This document shows, in pieces, positions 32,314 to 40,956 of a stretch of DNA of 64,000 bases. A program made the position numbers and the translations under genes. The stretch covers positions 1,860,001-1,924,000 of the forward strand of contig NZ_AP028947.1 of the NCBI RefSeq assembly GCF_036323495.1, given 5' to 3'. Each line of letters starts with the position of its first letter. Within the stretch, counting starts at the first letter, position 1. Source of the DNA: Limnobacter thiooxidans. GTDB taxonomy: Bacteria > Pseudomonadota > Gammaproteobacteria > Burkholderiales > Burkholderiaceae_B. Below the pieces are notes generated by a model. It made no database searches, was not told where the DNA came from, and saw nothing but the letters and a program-made list of their open reading frames with translations.

Positions 32314-35195
32314 ATGCGTCTTGTTCGGTCGCTGTCCTGCGACAAATCGAAAGGGCTTTTCAGGCCCAGAAATCTGTGGCAGTTGACAGCGGGTGAAATC
32401 AAGTACCCTTGTATGTAATCCACACCCAGCTCTTTGACTTCACGCAGGGTGTGCAAATCCTCGACCCACTCGGCCACGCATTTGCAACCCAGGTCGTGCG
32501 CCAAGCCTACAATGGCGGCGGTTACTGCGTGGCTTTCTGTGCTGTGACAAATGTTCTTGATGATTGAACCATCAATCTTGATGACATCGGCATGCAGGTC
32601 AATGGCATACCGGAAGTTGCTGTAACCTGCACCAAAATCATCAAGGGCAATTCGCACACCCAGGGTTCGAACCTGTTCAATGAATTGCTGAACCGCCTGC
32701 AGATTAATGACAGAACCCACCTCGGTGATTTCAAGACACAACTTGGCGGCCTGGGGCTGATGGGCCCGAATCAAGGCCAGGGTATCCTGCAGAAAAATTT
32801 CATCATTCAACGACCCTGGCGACACGTTGATGCTGAGAACACTCAACTTCTGGAGCTGATCCGCATATTCAGTTAAAAAACTCAGACTTTGGGTTAGCAC
32901 CCAATTGTCCAAAAATGCGGTGTGACCGTCCCTTTCGCACGCCTCGAGTAAAAACCCGGCTGAGTTCAATGAACCATCCTTGGCTTGTATCCGCAACAGC
33001 GCCTCGGCGTAAAGCGGCCCATCCACGGTGTCTAAGGGAAAAATCGGTTGCCAGGCGAGCGTCAGGCCCTCGGGCAATTTCTGGTCACGCAAACCGCGAA
33101 TTGTTCGGGATTGCTCCAGCAGCTTTCGGGTCTGTTGCTGCTCGAACACCACTTTTTCCAAACTGACATTGCGCTTGGCCTTGGAACCAGACTCCTGCAT
33201 GGACACTTCCACTGTATCCATCACGTCCAGCACATTGTCCACCATGCCCTGCACTACAATGGTGGCCAGCACTGACACCTGGATACTTCGGCCCTCAAGA
33301 AGAAACGGAGCAGCCGAAAGACGCTCCAGAAACAGGGTGAAAGTTTCCTCCGCGGCCAAGGTTTCATTCTGGTTAACCAACACCACAAACTGGTCCACAT
33401 GCAAACGGGCCACCTCCCCTTGTGTATTCATGTAACGGTACAGTTCGGTGAAAAATGACTTCAACAATTGGTCAGACACTGTCACGCCGTAGGCGCCAAT
33501 TAGTTTGGTGAACTGCTTGATTTCAAGGCAGAAGAAAGTGAAGCTGGCTGTCCGCTTTTGCAAGATCGTGTGGATACAGTTCTGCAAACCGCGACGATTC
33601 AGTGCGCCAGTTAGCTCGTCGTGCGTGGCCTGATATTGCAAGGCCAGTTCGCGGTCCTTGCGTATGGTGAAGTCGCTCACCACCCCCACCAACTGATGCT
33701 GGTCGCGGCTGACCACCAGTTCGAACCAGCGTGTTTGCCCCTCCCCGACCACCACCGGCAATTCACGCCGTGACGAGCGGCCTGGCTGCTCCAGAAGATT
33801 GAACAAGGCATTCAGATGCTGAGGCTGGAGAAAATCAAAAGTGGGTTGCCCGGTTCGACTCAGGAAATAATCGGCGAACTGCTTGTTGTAGGTCAACAGT
33901 TGGCCACGGTTGGTGCAAGTGAACATGGACGACGGCGCAATATCGAACACGCTTTCCAGGCGCTCGTGTGCCGCTTCGATTTGCTGTGCAGCCGCCTGTT
34001 GTTGACGGTGCGCGTTGCGAAGAAACTCCGCGAGCGCCACGGCGGTCATCACACTGGCCAACACAGTCACCGAAGCGCTATTGAAAAATTGAAGCAAAAA
34101 TGTCTGGTCAAACCACGCGGCCAGTATTTCAGCAACAACCCCGGTTAAGGTCGCGATCATGGCAGCCATGTAATAAATGGCTACCCTGTCACGTCGTTCC
34201 AGAAAATATTGCACCACAACCCACACCACCACAAAAGCCCCCAACAAGCTCATGGGCCAAAGCAACTCGAGGAAAGTGCTGTAAGAGGAAAACAGGGCCA
34301 GCAAGAGCAAAATGATGCTGGTACCTTGCAAAGCGCGCATCACACCGAGCCATGACTCTCGACGAACATTTTCAAACAGCTGCGACAACATCAAGAGTGT
34401 GGACGCAAAATACATGGCCATGGCCATCATGCGGGCATTCGGAAGTATTGCTGAAGTCAGCTGTATTCCAAACAAGTGATGGTCCCACCCCTCTGACAAG
34501 GCGACCAGGCGCAAACTGGCAAACAACCAGAAACCATAGCAGATGAACAGGGAACTGCGGGTCATGATGGCAGCCAAAGCGACTAGACCAATCATCAGGT
34601 ACAACACCCCTTCCAGAAAGCCCTGGCGCCGTTCAAAGTCCAAGGTACTTTCGGTGAAACTTGAGCCAGTTTGCAAACCCATTTCAAGACTGGCCGGGCC
34701 GATGAAACTGAACTGGCACAACACTCCCAAGCTGTCTACCTTGCCATTGAGATCCGCCGAGATCAAGCGACCCTGATTCGATTTCAAGATCAGCTGAATA
34801 AGGTTGTCTTGCTCATCATGTCGCCAGCAACTGGATTGCACCAGGTGACGAGAACGAAAGTACATTTGATTGTTGTTGAACAACACGCTGCTGGAAAGCT
34901 TGGCATACACCCAGTAGGGTTCTTCGTTCAGATGGGTCCGCAATATGCTCTGTGGCGAAACCACCTGAAGTTTGTCGATGATTTCAAAAAGTGAGGCCTT
35001 GACTTCATCACGTGCAAGAACGGAAAAACGCACGGGCAGGTCCTCGCTGGTCTGGTGATCGACAACAGACAGATTCACAAAGGACACGAGGAGGAAACAG
35101 ACCAGCAGCACACCGGAAAAAAAAGGGATCCACGGTGCATCCTGAAAGTTTTGCAAAAATCTGAAGAGTTTTGCAGGGGCAACAACTGCATACAT
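32283..35195 (-). CDS. 7TM-DISM, PAS, degenerate GGDEF and EAL domain protein
   Basis: A 970-residue membrane protein of cyclic-di-GMP signalling. After one N-terminal membrane helix comes a periplasmic DISM-type sensor domain (about 50-185), then seven transmembrane helices (about 190-395), PAS (about 410-510), GGDEF (about 520-680) and EAL (about 705-945). The GGDEF site reads HVDQF at 599-603, so cyclase activity is unlikely. The EAL domain keeps E731 (EALLR), INVSPGS, the EITE motif, DDFGAGYS at 852 and KIDGS, so phosphodiesterase activity is plausible. It lies five bases after a FeeM-type synthase gene and is probably cotranscribed. Confidence 0.88.
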   Translation of the reverse strand: MYAVVAPAKLFRFLQNFQDAPWIPFFSGVLLVCFLLVSFVNLSVVDHQTSEDLPVRFSVLARDEVKASLFEIIDKLQVVSPQSILRTHLNEEPYWVYAKLSSSVLFNNNQMYFRSRHLVQSSCWRHDEQDNLIQLILKSNQGRLISADLNGKVDSLGVLCQFSFIGPASLEMGLQTGSSFTESTLDFERRQGFLEGVLYLMIGLVALAAIMTRSSLFICYGFWLFASLRLVALSEGWDHHLFGIQLTSAILPNARMMAMAMYFASTLLMLSQLFENVRRESWLGVMRALQGTSIILLLLALFSSYSTFLELLWPMSLLGAFVVVWVVVQYFLERRDRVAIYYMAAMIATLTGVVAEILAAWFDQTFLLQFFNSASVTVLASVMTAVALAEFLRNAHRQQQAAAQQIEAAHERLESVFDIAPSSMFTCTNRGQLLTYNKQFADYFLSRTGQPTFDFLQPQHLNALFNLLEQPGRSSRRELPVVVGEGQTRWFELVVSRDQHQLVGVVSDFTIRKDRELALQYQATHDELTGALNRRGLQNCIHTILQKRTASFTFFCLEIKQFTKLIGAYGVTVSDQLLKSFFTELYRYMNTQGEVARLHVDQFVVLVNQNETLAAEETFTLFLERLSAAPFLLEGRSIQVSVLATIVVQGMVDNVLDVMDTVEVSMQESGSKAKRNVSLEKVVFEQQQTRKLLEQSRTIRGLRDQKLPEGLTLAWQPIFPLDTVDGPLYAEALLRIQAKDGSLNSAGFLLEACERDGHTAFLDNWVLTQSLSFLTEYADQLQKLSVLSINVSPGSLNDEIFLQDTLALIRAHQPQAAKLCLEITEVGSVINLQAVQQFIEQVRTLGVRIALDDFGAGYSNFRYAIDLHADVIKIDGSIIKNICHSTESHAVTAAIVGLAHDLGCKCVAEWVEDLHTLREVKELGVDYIQGYLISPAVNCHRFLGLKSPFDLSQDSDRTRRIQEIVESATC

Positions 35196-35200
35196 GTTTT

Positions 35201-35914
35201 TTATCCGTGAGAACGCAAGAGACCCCGGGTCTCATGCAATAAGGTACGCGCTTGCAGATTGCTCAACAAATCAGGATGGGAGGTCGATATGTACAGTGCA
35301 TGCAGAGGGTTGGCGTTCATGAGCCAGCGTGCCTCAATGTCAGAAACATCAAACCAGAAAATACGGTGGGGAATCATCCCGATGTGGGCCATCGGGATAA
35401 ATTCGATGGAAGGCAGAACATCCTCCAGATCGAACCGGCGATACTGGCGGTCCACGGGATGCCGGACACACAGAAAAGCACGATCAACAAGATTCGATCG
35501 GCAATACCAGTAAGCAGCCTTGATCAACATGAGGCGCAGGGCCAAACCATTGGACCTCGCCGGAATTGCCAATCGTGAAATTTCGGCGATTCTTCCTTCA
35601 CGGAGGGCTGGTGGCAAACCAAATGAATGCTCGAGAGCCAAGGGACGATGCCGGGAAATCTGGATGCGGACGGTGCCAATGCAACTGCCATCCAGTTTGG
35701 CATAGGCGATTAGCACCGCAAACTCATCGCATCTGTCGTCGTCATCGGGTTCACCCAACTTTTCACCAAGCTGCGGCAGGTGTCTACCATAAGCGAGTTG
35801 ACGCGCTTTGGCAGCCAGTTCAAATTCGTGATCGGTTTCCGCTTTCGCGATCCAGAAGGGAAGTAAATGAGTCGTGGATTCGGCAAGCAAATTGATTGCT
35901 GAAGGGGTGGACAT
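35201..35914 (-). CDS. N-acyl amino acid synthase FeeM-like protein
   Basis: A 237-residue GNAT-fold protein resembling FeeM-type N-acyl amino acid synthases, which are related to acyl-homoserine-lactone synthases. Family-type features are KARQLAYGRHLPQLGE near the N-terminus, GTVRIQ in the core strand, and GRIAEISRLAIP with the following ARSNGLALRLMLIKAAYWYC helix. It would transfer a long acyl chain from acyl-ACP to an amino acid, giving a lipid or signal. It forms an operon with the cyclic-di-GMP protein. The product is unknown. Confidence 0.75.
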   Translation of the reverse strand: MSTPSAINLLAESTTHLLPFWIAKAETDHEFELAAKARQLAYGRHLPQLGEKLGEPDDDDRCDEFAVLIAYAKLDGSCIGTVRIQISRHRPLALEHSFGLPPALREGRIAEISRLAIPARSNGLALRLMLIKAAYWYCRSNLVDRAFLCVRHPVDRQYRRFDLEDVLPSIEFIPMAHIGMIPHRIFWFDVSDIEARWLMNANPLHALYISTSHPDLLSNLQARTLLHETRGLLRSHG

Positions 35915-35969
35915 GTGGCTCTCCGGGTAATGGACTCACCTTAAATATTTCACATCCAGTTTGCGTCCC

Positions 35970-36060
35970 CCCGATCGGGTTAAAGTTCCGGTCACATGTA
36001 TCACTCGATCGGAATAGACAAAGTCACAATTCCGAATACCCATACAAGGTTTATCGAGTG
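35970..36060. promoter_or_regulatory. dyad-rich divergent control region
   Basis: CGATCGG occurs at 35972-35978, as part of the palindrome CCCGATCGGG, and again at 36006-36012. CACTCGAT (36002-36009) is repeated in inverted orientation as ATCGAGTG at 36053-36060. The region separates the FeeM-like gene from the oxidoreductase gene and can hold promoters for both. Confidence 0.4.
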
Positions 36061-36105
36061 TGAGAGAATCAGACAAAACAAAGGCAAACAGGGAGACAAC
36101 AAGCC

Positions 36106-37329
36106 ATGAAAAAAAGAGAATTTGATTTGATCGTGTTTGGCGCCACCAGTTTTGTGGGCCAAATTCTTGTCCAGTATTTGTGGAAGAGACACGGCCTGGA
36201 GGGAGAGGTCAAATGGGCTATTGCCGGTCGGGACGCCAGCAAATTGGCCACACTGAAAAACCGGCTGGGTGAAAAGGCACGTACTTTGCCCACACTGCTG
36301 GCCAATGCATCTAACGAAACAGAATTGCAGACGCTTTGTGCGCAGACCAGGGTTGTGGTGTCCACCGTGGGACCTTACGCGCTGTATGGTTCACCCTTGG
36401 TCAAGGTGTGTGCAGAAACCGGCACAGACTATTGCGACCTGACCGGTGAAGTACAGTGGATTGCCAGAATGATCGAGCAACACGAAGAAACAGCGCGCAA
36501 AACTGGTGCACGGATTGTGCACTGCTGTGGATTCGACTCTATTCCTTCCGATCTCGGTGTTTATTTCCTTCAGAAGGCGGCGAATTCAAGATTCGGCGAA
36601 CCATGCCAACAAATACGCATGCGGGTTCGCAAATTGAAAGGCGAATTTTCTGGCGGTACAGTGGCCAGCATGATCAATGTGACTCGTGAAGTTGCTGCTG
36701 ACCCAGCTTTGGCCAAAAAGCTGGCGAACCCGTATCTGATTTCACCCAACCGTTTGCCCGCAAGGCAACCAAACGTCAGTTTCGCTGAATTTGATCCGGT
36801 TGCAAAAAGCTGGCTTGCCCCGTTTGTGATGGCGGGTATCAATACCCGCGTGGTTCACCGCAGCAATGCCTTGCAGGGCTATGGTTATGGCAAGGAATTC
36901 AAATACGACGAGGCGATGATGACCGGCAGCGGTTTGAAAGGTCGATTGACAGCAATGGGCCTGGCCAGCGGCATGGCTGGATTTTTGGTGGGTGCCGCCT
37001 TGCCGCCTACTCGCTGGGTATTGGAAAAGTTTGTTGTCCCAAAACCTGGTGAAGGGCCCAGTGAGACTTCACAACAGCGCGGATCTTACGACCTCAGGTT
37101 TTATGGCAAGACCAGCAAGGAGAACACCTTGTCTGCAAAAGTGACTGGGGACATGGACCCAGGCTATGGATCCACCGGAAAAATGTTGGGTGAAGCCGCT
37201 GTTTGCCTGGCCAAAGATGTGGGTGACAAAGCAGGTGGTTTCTGGACACCCGCTTCGCTGATGGGAGAACCACTCCTTACCCGTTTGCAACAGCATGCTG
37301 GCTTGAAGTTCGAATTGCTCTCGGATTAA
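36106..37329 (+). CDS. saccharopine dehydrogenase-like NADP-binding oxidoreductase
   Basis: A 407-residue protein with an N-terminal Rossmann domain (LIVFGATSFVGQILVQYL, then AIAGRDASKL) of the saccharopine-dehydrogenase/trans-acting enoyl reductase group. HCCGFDSIPSDLGVY near residue 145 is a strongly conserved block of that family. A hydrophobic stretch at about 280-305 suggests membrane contact. True lysine metabolism is unlikely; relatives act on lipids or are unassigned. It is divergent from the FeeM-like gene. Confidence 0.82.
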   Translation: MKKREFDLIVFGATSFVGQILVQYLWKRHGLEGEVKWAIAGRDASKLATLKNRLGEKARTLPTLLANASNETELQTLCAQTRVVVSTVGPYALYGSPLVKVCAETGTDYCDLTGEVQWIARMIEQHEETARKTGARIVHCCGFDSIPSDLGVYFLQKAANSRFGEPCQQIRMRVRKLKGEFSGGTVASMINVTREVAADPALAKKLANPYLISPNRLPARQPNVSFAEFDPVAKSWLAPFVMAGINTRVVHRSNALQGYGYGKEFKYDEAMMTGSGLKGRLTAMGLASGMAGFLVGAALPPTRWVLEKFVVPKPGEGPSETSQQRGSYDLRFYGKTSKENTLSAKVTGDMDPGYGSTGKMLGEAAVCLAKDVGDKAGGFWTPASLMGEPLLTRLQQHAGLKFELLSD

Positions 37330-37405
37330 CCCGAGCCAGCTGCCCGATGAATCATTCGCAACGCACCCCACCATTGTGAGGTGCATTGTTGAAAATCTCT
37401 TGTAA

Positions 37406-37420
37406 TGATAATAACTATCA
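37406..37420 (+). promoter_or_regulatory. Fur box
   Basis: TGATAATAACTATCA matches the 7-1-7 Fur palindrome TGATAAT-N-ATTATCA at 13 of 14 defined positions. It is 40 bases upstream of the 86-residue protein gene, where a promoter would be expected (possible -35 TTGAAA at 37389). Confidence 0.75.
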
Positions 37421-37460
37421 TTTACGATAAGTTCTCATTTGAATTATTCGGGAGTTCATC

Positions 37461-37721
37461 ATGTTGCAGCAGAACTGCGCCACCCAACTTGGCCAATGGC
37501 TGGCTGGAAACGAAAACGGATCGGTGTACTACTGCCAGACCACCAACGTGGTTTCTTTGTCATTGCACTACATGACCTTGCGGTTTGAAGCCCTTGCATT
37601 TCGGGACTTGCTGGGCATGATGGGTTTTGCGCAGGCGGAAATTCAGAGAATCGACCAGGCCCTGAATCGCCCTGCCCTAAGCACGCAGGACCGCAATTGC
37701 CAAGGCGGCGCTTTGCACTAA
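37461..37721 (+). CDS. small conserved-type protein of unknown function, Fur-controlled
   Basis: An 86-residue cytoplasmic protein. The motif VYYCQTTNVVSLSLHYMTLRF followed by an F-x-x-L helix recalls small domain-of-unknown-function proteins with a C-x-x-T-N strand pattern, but I cannot name the family with confidence. Three cysteines (residues 6, 25 and 80) and a histidine pattern could bind metal. A strong Fur box lies immediately upstream and a coiled-coil gene 16 bases downstream, so the pair is probably induced by iron limitation. Confidence 0.65.
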   Translation: MLQQNCATQLGQWLAGNENGSVYYCQTTNVVSLSLHYMTLRFEALAFRDLLGMMGFAQAEIQRIDQALNRPALSTQDRNCQGGALH

Positions 37722-37737
37722 GTCTGGGGGGTTAACA

Positions 37738-38019
37738 ATGAAAGCGGCGGCGTGCCTGAACAAATCCGTGGATGCCTTGCTGTCAGAAAACAATGCCTTG
37801 TGCAGGCAATTGGCTTCGCTTCAAGCACGGGCCAGTGAGCTGATTCAAAAAAGATCTGCCGAAGTTGAGCAACTCAACACGGTGGTGGAGTTTTTGAATG
37901 TTGAACTGCACCATAGGGATGCCATGATTCTGTTTTTGCAGACCAAGCTGCAGGAGTTCCGAAAAATGACTGAACTGCCTGCAGGTGGCCGAGCTGACAA
38001 TCAATTGGTCTGCAAGTAA
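37738..38019 (+). CDS. small coiled-coil protein in the Fur-controlled operon
   Basis: A 93-residue protein, mostly one long heptad-type helix from about residue 10 to 75 (ENNALCRQLASLQARASELI and VEQLNTVVEFLNVEL). It contains no domain I can name. GGGG precedes the start weakly. It is 16 bases behind the 86-residue protein gene and shares its Fur box. The last 19 bases overlap the end of the convergent lipoprotein gene. Confidence 0.6.
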   Translation: MKAAACLNKSVDALLSENNALCRQLASLQARASELIQKRSAEVEQLNTVVEFLNVELHHRDAMILFLQTKLQEFRKMTELPAGGRADNQLVCK

Positions 38020-38660
38020 CCAAATTCAAAGTTGTGCGTGTCATCATCAACACGCACCGTCACGGTAATGTTCTGCGCGCTGCTGGCTGACAGTTTTTTG
38101 GCAATCACGACCTGGCCCTGGGTTTGTTCACCGGGACGAACAACCTTCGGCTTCAGGCTGAATTGTTGAATGCGCTCAAAGTCGGCGAAAGCCTGCTGCA
38201 CATCCACCCGGTCGTTGAAATCGGTTCTGAACATCAAACCACCGTGGCTACCCTTGAAAAAGGGTTGGTGATAAAACGGGCTGTAGAAGATGGGCACACG
38301 CATGCCATAGTAAGCCAAGCGGTTTTGAACATCCTGAATCTGGGCTTCATAACTGACCACTGTGGCCGGTTCGCCATTAAAAGTCACCGTGACATTTTCG
38401 GTTGAAAACTCGACCGGAAACTTGCCCTTGTTGACAAAGGTGACGTTAAAGCGTGGGTTGTCAAATTGGCGCTGTGAATTGTAGGCAGACCCCACCTGCA
38501 CCAAGTGCTTTTTGGTCGAACTTAAAGACTCAAAACCCTGATTCTGAACAGGAACCTGACTTTCAGCAATCACGGGACGAACACTGTACATTGACGCGCA
38601 GGCACTTAACAACAACGCTGATCCAATCACAAAAACCGAAGACACACTGACTAATTTCAT
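38001..38660 (-). CDS. hypothetical lipoprotein
   Basis: A 219-residue lipoprotein: the signal peptide ends in the lipobox LLSAC at about residue 20. The mature protein is rich in predicted strands (RFNVTFVNKGKFPVEFSTENV), like an immunoglobulin-type fold with a C-terminal repeat of that strand pattern (NITVTVRVDDD). No catalytic motif is visible. I do not recognise the family. Likely site is the outer-membrane inner leaflet, since no aspartate follows the lipid cysteine. Confidence 0.65.
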   Translation of the reverse strand: MKLVSVSSVFVIGSALLLSACASMYSVRPVIAESQVPVQNQGFESLSSTKKHLVQVGSAYNSQRQFDNPRFNVTFVNKGKFPVEFSTENVTVTFNGEPATVVSYEAQIQDVQNRLAYYGMRVPIFYSPFYHQPFFKGSHGGLMFRTDFNDRVDVQQAFADFERIQQFSLKPKVVRPGEQTQGQVVIAKKLSASSAQNITVTVRVDDDTHNFEFGYLQTN

Positions 38661-38791
38661 TTTGAACCACCTTTGATACAGCTTAAAGACGTTTGCATTT
38701 TATCGGTATTTTGTAGACAACAACAGATGTCCTTGGTTCCTGTGACAAACAGCTGATTGGACTGCTTATTGGATGACTTTTTGACTCGCCG

Positions 38792-39091
38792 TTAAAGCTG
38801 GCCCAGCAACAGGCCTGCCCCTGCCATGGAAAGCGCAGCACCCATGAGCCTTTGCGCCAATGAGGCCAATTGGCCAGCCGGTGCTGACCGCGTGAAGCTA
38901 GCGACCAAACCGACTACCAGCATGACCCCACCCAACACCGCCAACGACATCAGCGAGTGGTAAACACTGGTGACGTGGTGGATGAATGCGTCAGCCAGGT
39001 CGGAATGTTCATGATGACCGGGGTGCGCCAACACTGTGGACACGCAAAACACGGATAGAAAGAGACTGAACAAGGTATTTTTGAGCTTCAT
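38792..39091 (-). CDS. short HupE/UreJ-like membrane protein at the end of the urease operon
   Basis: A 99-residue protein with a signal peptide followed by HPGHHEHSD, the histidine start typical of mature HupE/UreJ nickel-transport proteins. Two hydrophobic segments follow (LMSLAVLGGVMLVVGLVASF and the C-terminal LMGAALSMAGAGLLLG). HupE/UreJ proteins have about 190 residues and six helices, so this is half-size: a truncated relative or a separate small type. It begins 26 bases after ureG, suggesting a role in nickel supply to urease. Confidence 0.6.
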   Translation of the reverse strand: MKLKNTLFSLFLSVFCVSTVLAHPGHHEHSDLADAFIHHVTSVYHSLMSLAVLGGVMLVVGLVASFTRSAPAGQLASLAQRLMGAALSMAGAGLLLGQL

Positions 39092-39117
39092 GGTTTGAAT
39101 CCTGTAAGTTGATTTTT

Positions 39118-39765
39118 TTAAACAACTGCTACAGCTGGTGGCAAGGTTTTGACCTGCAACATGCCCTCTTTCACGATGAAGGCAATGATATCGTCCAGGC
39201 CCTTGGCCACCTTGAGGTTGGAGAATATGAAAGGCTTGGTGCCACGCATCCTGGTGGCATCGCGGTCCATGACCTCAAGCGATGCACCCACCATGGGTGC
39301 CAGGTCAATCTTGTTGATGACCAGCAAATCCGATTTCGTAATGCCGGGCCCGCCTTTGCGCGGAATCTTGTCGCCTGCGGACACATCAATCACGTACAGG
39401 GTCAAATCGCTGAGTTCGGGGCTAAAGGTTGCGCTCAAATTGTCGCCACCGCTTTCAACAAACACCACATCCAGCGGGCCATGGCGCTCAATCAGTTCAT
39501 CCACGGCAGCCAGGTTCATGGAAGCGTCTTCGCGAATGGCCGTGTGGGGGCAGCCGCCTGTTTCCACACCGATAATGCGGTCGGCTGAAAGGGCCTTGTT
39601 TTCAGTCAGGAACTTGGCATCCTCCTTGGTGTAAATGTCATTGGTGACCACAGCGATGTCGTAATGGTCGCGCATGGCATAGCACAGTGATTTCAGCAAG
39701 GCAGTTTTGCCGGAACCCACTGGGCCGCCAATGCCAACGCGCAAGGTTTGTTTGGTCTGTGTCAT
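39118..39765 (-). CDS. ureG: urease accessory GTPase UreG
   Basis: A 215-residue SIMIBI-class GTPase that powers nickel insertion into urease. The P-loop is [10 protein letters not shown], the metal-binding motif [15 protein letters not shown] contains the conserved C-P-H, and NKIDLAP is the guanine-specificity motif. The frame continues upstream to 40065, but the ATG at 39765 has GAGGA before it and lies ten bases after ureF. Starts further up would give a long non-homologous extension. Confidence 0.96.
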   Translation of the reverse strand: MTQTKQTLRVGIGGPVGSGKTALLKSLCYAMRDHYDIAVVTNDIYTKEDAKFLTENKALSADRIIGVETGGCPHTAIREDASMNLAAVDELIERHGPLDVVFVESGGDNLSATFSPELSDLTLYVIDVSAGDKIPRKGGPGITKSDLLVINKIDLAPMVGASLEVMDRDATRMRGTKPFIFSNLKVAKGLDDIIAFIVKEGMLQVKTLPPAVAVV

Positions 39766-39775
39766 GGTGTTTTCC

Positions 39776-40462
39776 TCAGGATCGAAACAGTCGGGAGTAT
39801 TGGGTTTCATGCAGTGCGCTGGCCATGGCCAGACCGGGCAGGCAACTGCCCAGTTGCTCGTCATGCACGGTGGTCGACAGGTCCACGGCTTCAGGCACAG
39901 TGGTCTGCAAGCGGGCCACCAGGGTTTGTGCCTGGGTTTGGCCCAGGGGTACCAGCTTGGTGGCAGCCGCCACCTGATTTTCAAGCCAGGCCCAGGCAAA
40001 ACCCAAACAGGCTGCAGGGGTGGAAATTTTCCATTCGCTGCAGGCCACTGCAAACAGGGTGACAAAACTGACGGGCTCGGGCTTCGTGAATACGGGCGCC
40101 ACGCCGAGGGTGGGCAACAAGCGTTTCAAGGCCTCGCCCATGGCCAAGTCGGTCATTCGTAATTCACGGGTTTCACGGCAGGCAATCAGGTAATCATTCC
40201 ACTGTTGAAGCTGTGCAATGTCGTTCTGCTTCAAGGCTGCCATGCAGCGGGCCAGCAGCGGCAAATCCACGCGCCCCAGGTTGAACAGCAACTGGCATTC
40301 AATCCAGTCGTGAACCTGGTCGGTGGATTTCACCCAGCCTGCATCAATGGCGTATTCCATGCCCTGTGAAAACGAGTACGCGCCCACCGGCAAACTGACG
40401 CTGCACAGGTGCATGAGCTTCACCAGTTCCATCGGGTTCAATTCGAGAGGCTTAGTGGTCAT
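39776..40462 (-). CDS. ureF: urease accessory protein UreF
   Basis: A 228-residue all-helical accessory protein that, with UreD and UreG, forms the nickel-loading complex on apo-urease. [21 protein letters not shown] near the N-terminus is the conserved UreF motif. The ATG at 40462 lies inside the end of ureE (ATGACCACTAA, 11-base overlap), so translation is coupled. An internal methionine ten codons later is a weaker alternative. Confidence 0.95.
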   Translation of the reverse strand: MTTKPLELNPMELVKLMHLCSVSLPVGAYSFSQGMEYAIDAGWVKSTDQVHDWIECQLLFNLGRVDLPLLARCMAALKQNDIAQLQQWNDYLIACRETRELRMTDLAMGEALKRLLPTLGVAPVFTKPEPVSFVTLFAVACSEWKISTPAACLGFAWAWLENQVAAATKLVPLGQTQAQTLVARLQTTVPEAVDLSTTVHDEQLGSCLPGLAMASALHETQYSRLFRS

Positions 40463-40946
40463 GCGCGTCATCATGGTGGTGACCATGGTCGTGATCGTGG
40501 TGGTGGTGATGCGCAGCCGCCTTGGCGTACGCCCCACTTTCCGGCACAAAAACCGCTTGCTGCAGGTGTACGGTCAGGCCCAATTGGGCCAGCATGTCGC
40601 CCAGCACGTGGTCGGGTTTAATTCGCAGCCACAGTTCACCCACCTGCACTTTCACATGGCGGTTGCCCAGGTGGTAACAGGCACGGGCAAAGGTTGGCCA
40701 GTCTGTGCACTGCGCCATCATGACGTCTTCAACAGCGCCTTCAATGCGCACAATCTGCCCGCACTGGCTTTTCAAATACTCCCCCACTTTCAGCGGCTTG
40801 CCGCGTTCCAGGAACAGGCGCACTTCCATGCCTTCCGTGCTGTGCAAGCGAAGGCGGCCACGTTCGCGCTGTTCATGGCTTAACACCACCGTGGCATTCA
40901 CCTTGGCATGGCAATGGGTGCCCAATCGTTCATAAATGTCCAGCAT
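40452..40946 (-). CDS. ureE: urease accessory metallochaperone UreE
   Basis: A 164-residue nickel chaperone delivering Ni(2+) to the UreG/UreF/UreD complex. The central YHLGNRHVKVQV motif carries the conserved interface histidine, and the C-terminus is a histidine/aspartate tail with more than ten histidines in the last twenty residues, which binds several nickel ions. Start ATG 40946 has AAGGAG. It follows ureC by ten bases. Confidence 0.95.
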   Translation of the reverse strand: MLDIYERLGTHCHAKVNATVVLSHEQRERGRLRLHSTEGMEVRLFLERGKPLKVGEYLKSQCGQIVRIEGAVEDVMMAQCTDWPTFARACYHLGNRHVKVQVGELWLRIKPDHVLGDMLAQLGLTVHLQQAVFVPESGAYAKAAAHHHHHDHDHGHHHDDAHDH

Positions 40947-40956
40947 GGGTTGCTCC

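Noticed and set aside
32283..35195. Active diguanylate cyclase in the GGDEF-EAL protein
   Set aside because: The active-site loop reads HVDQF, lacking the residues needed for catalysis.
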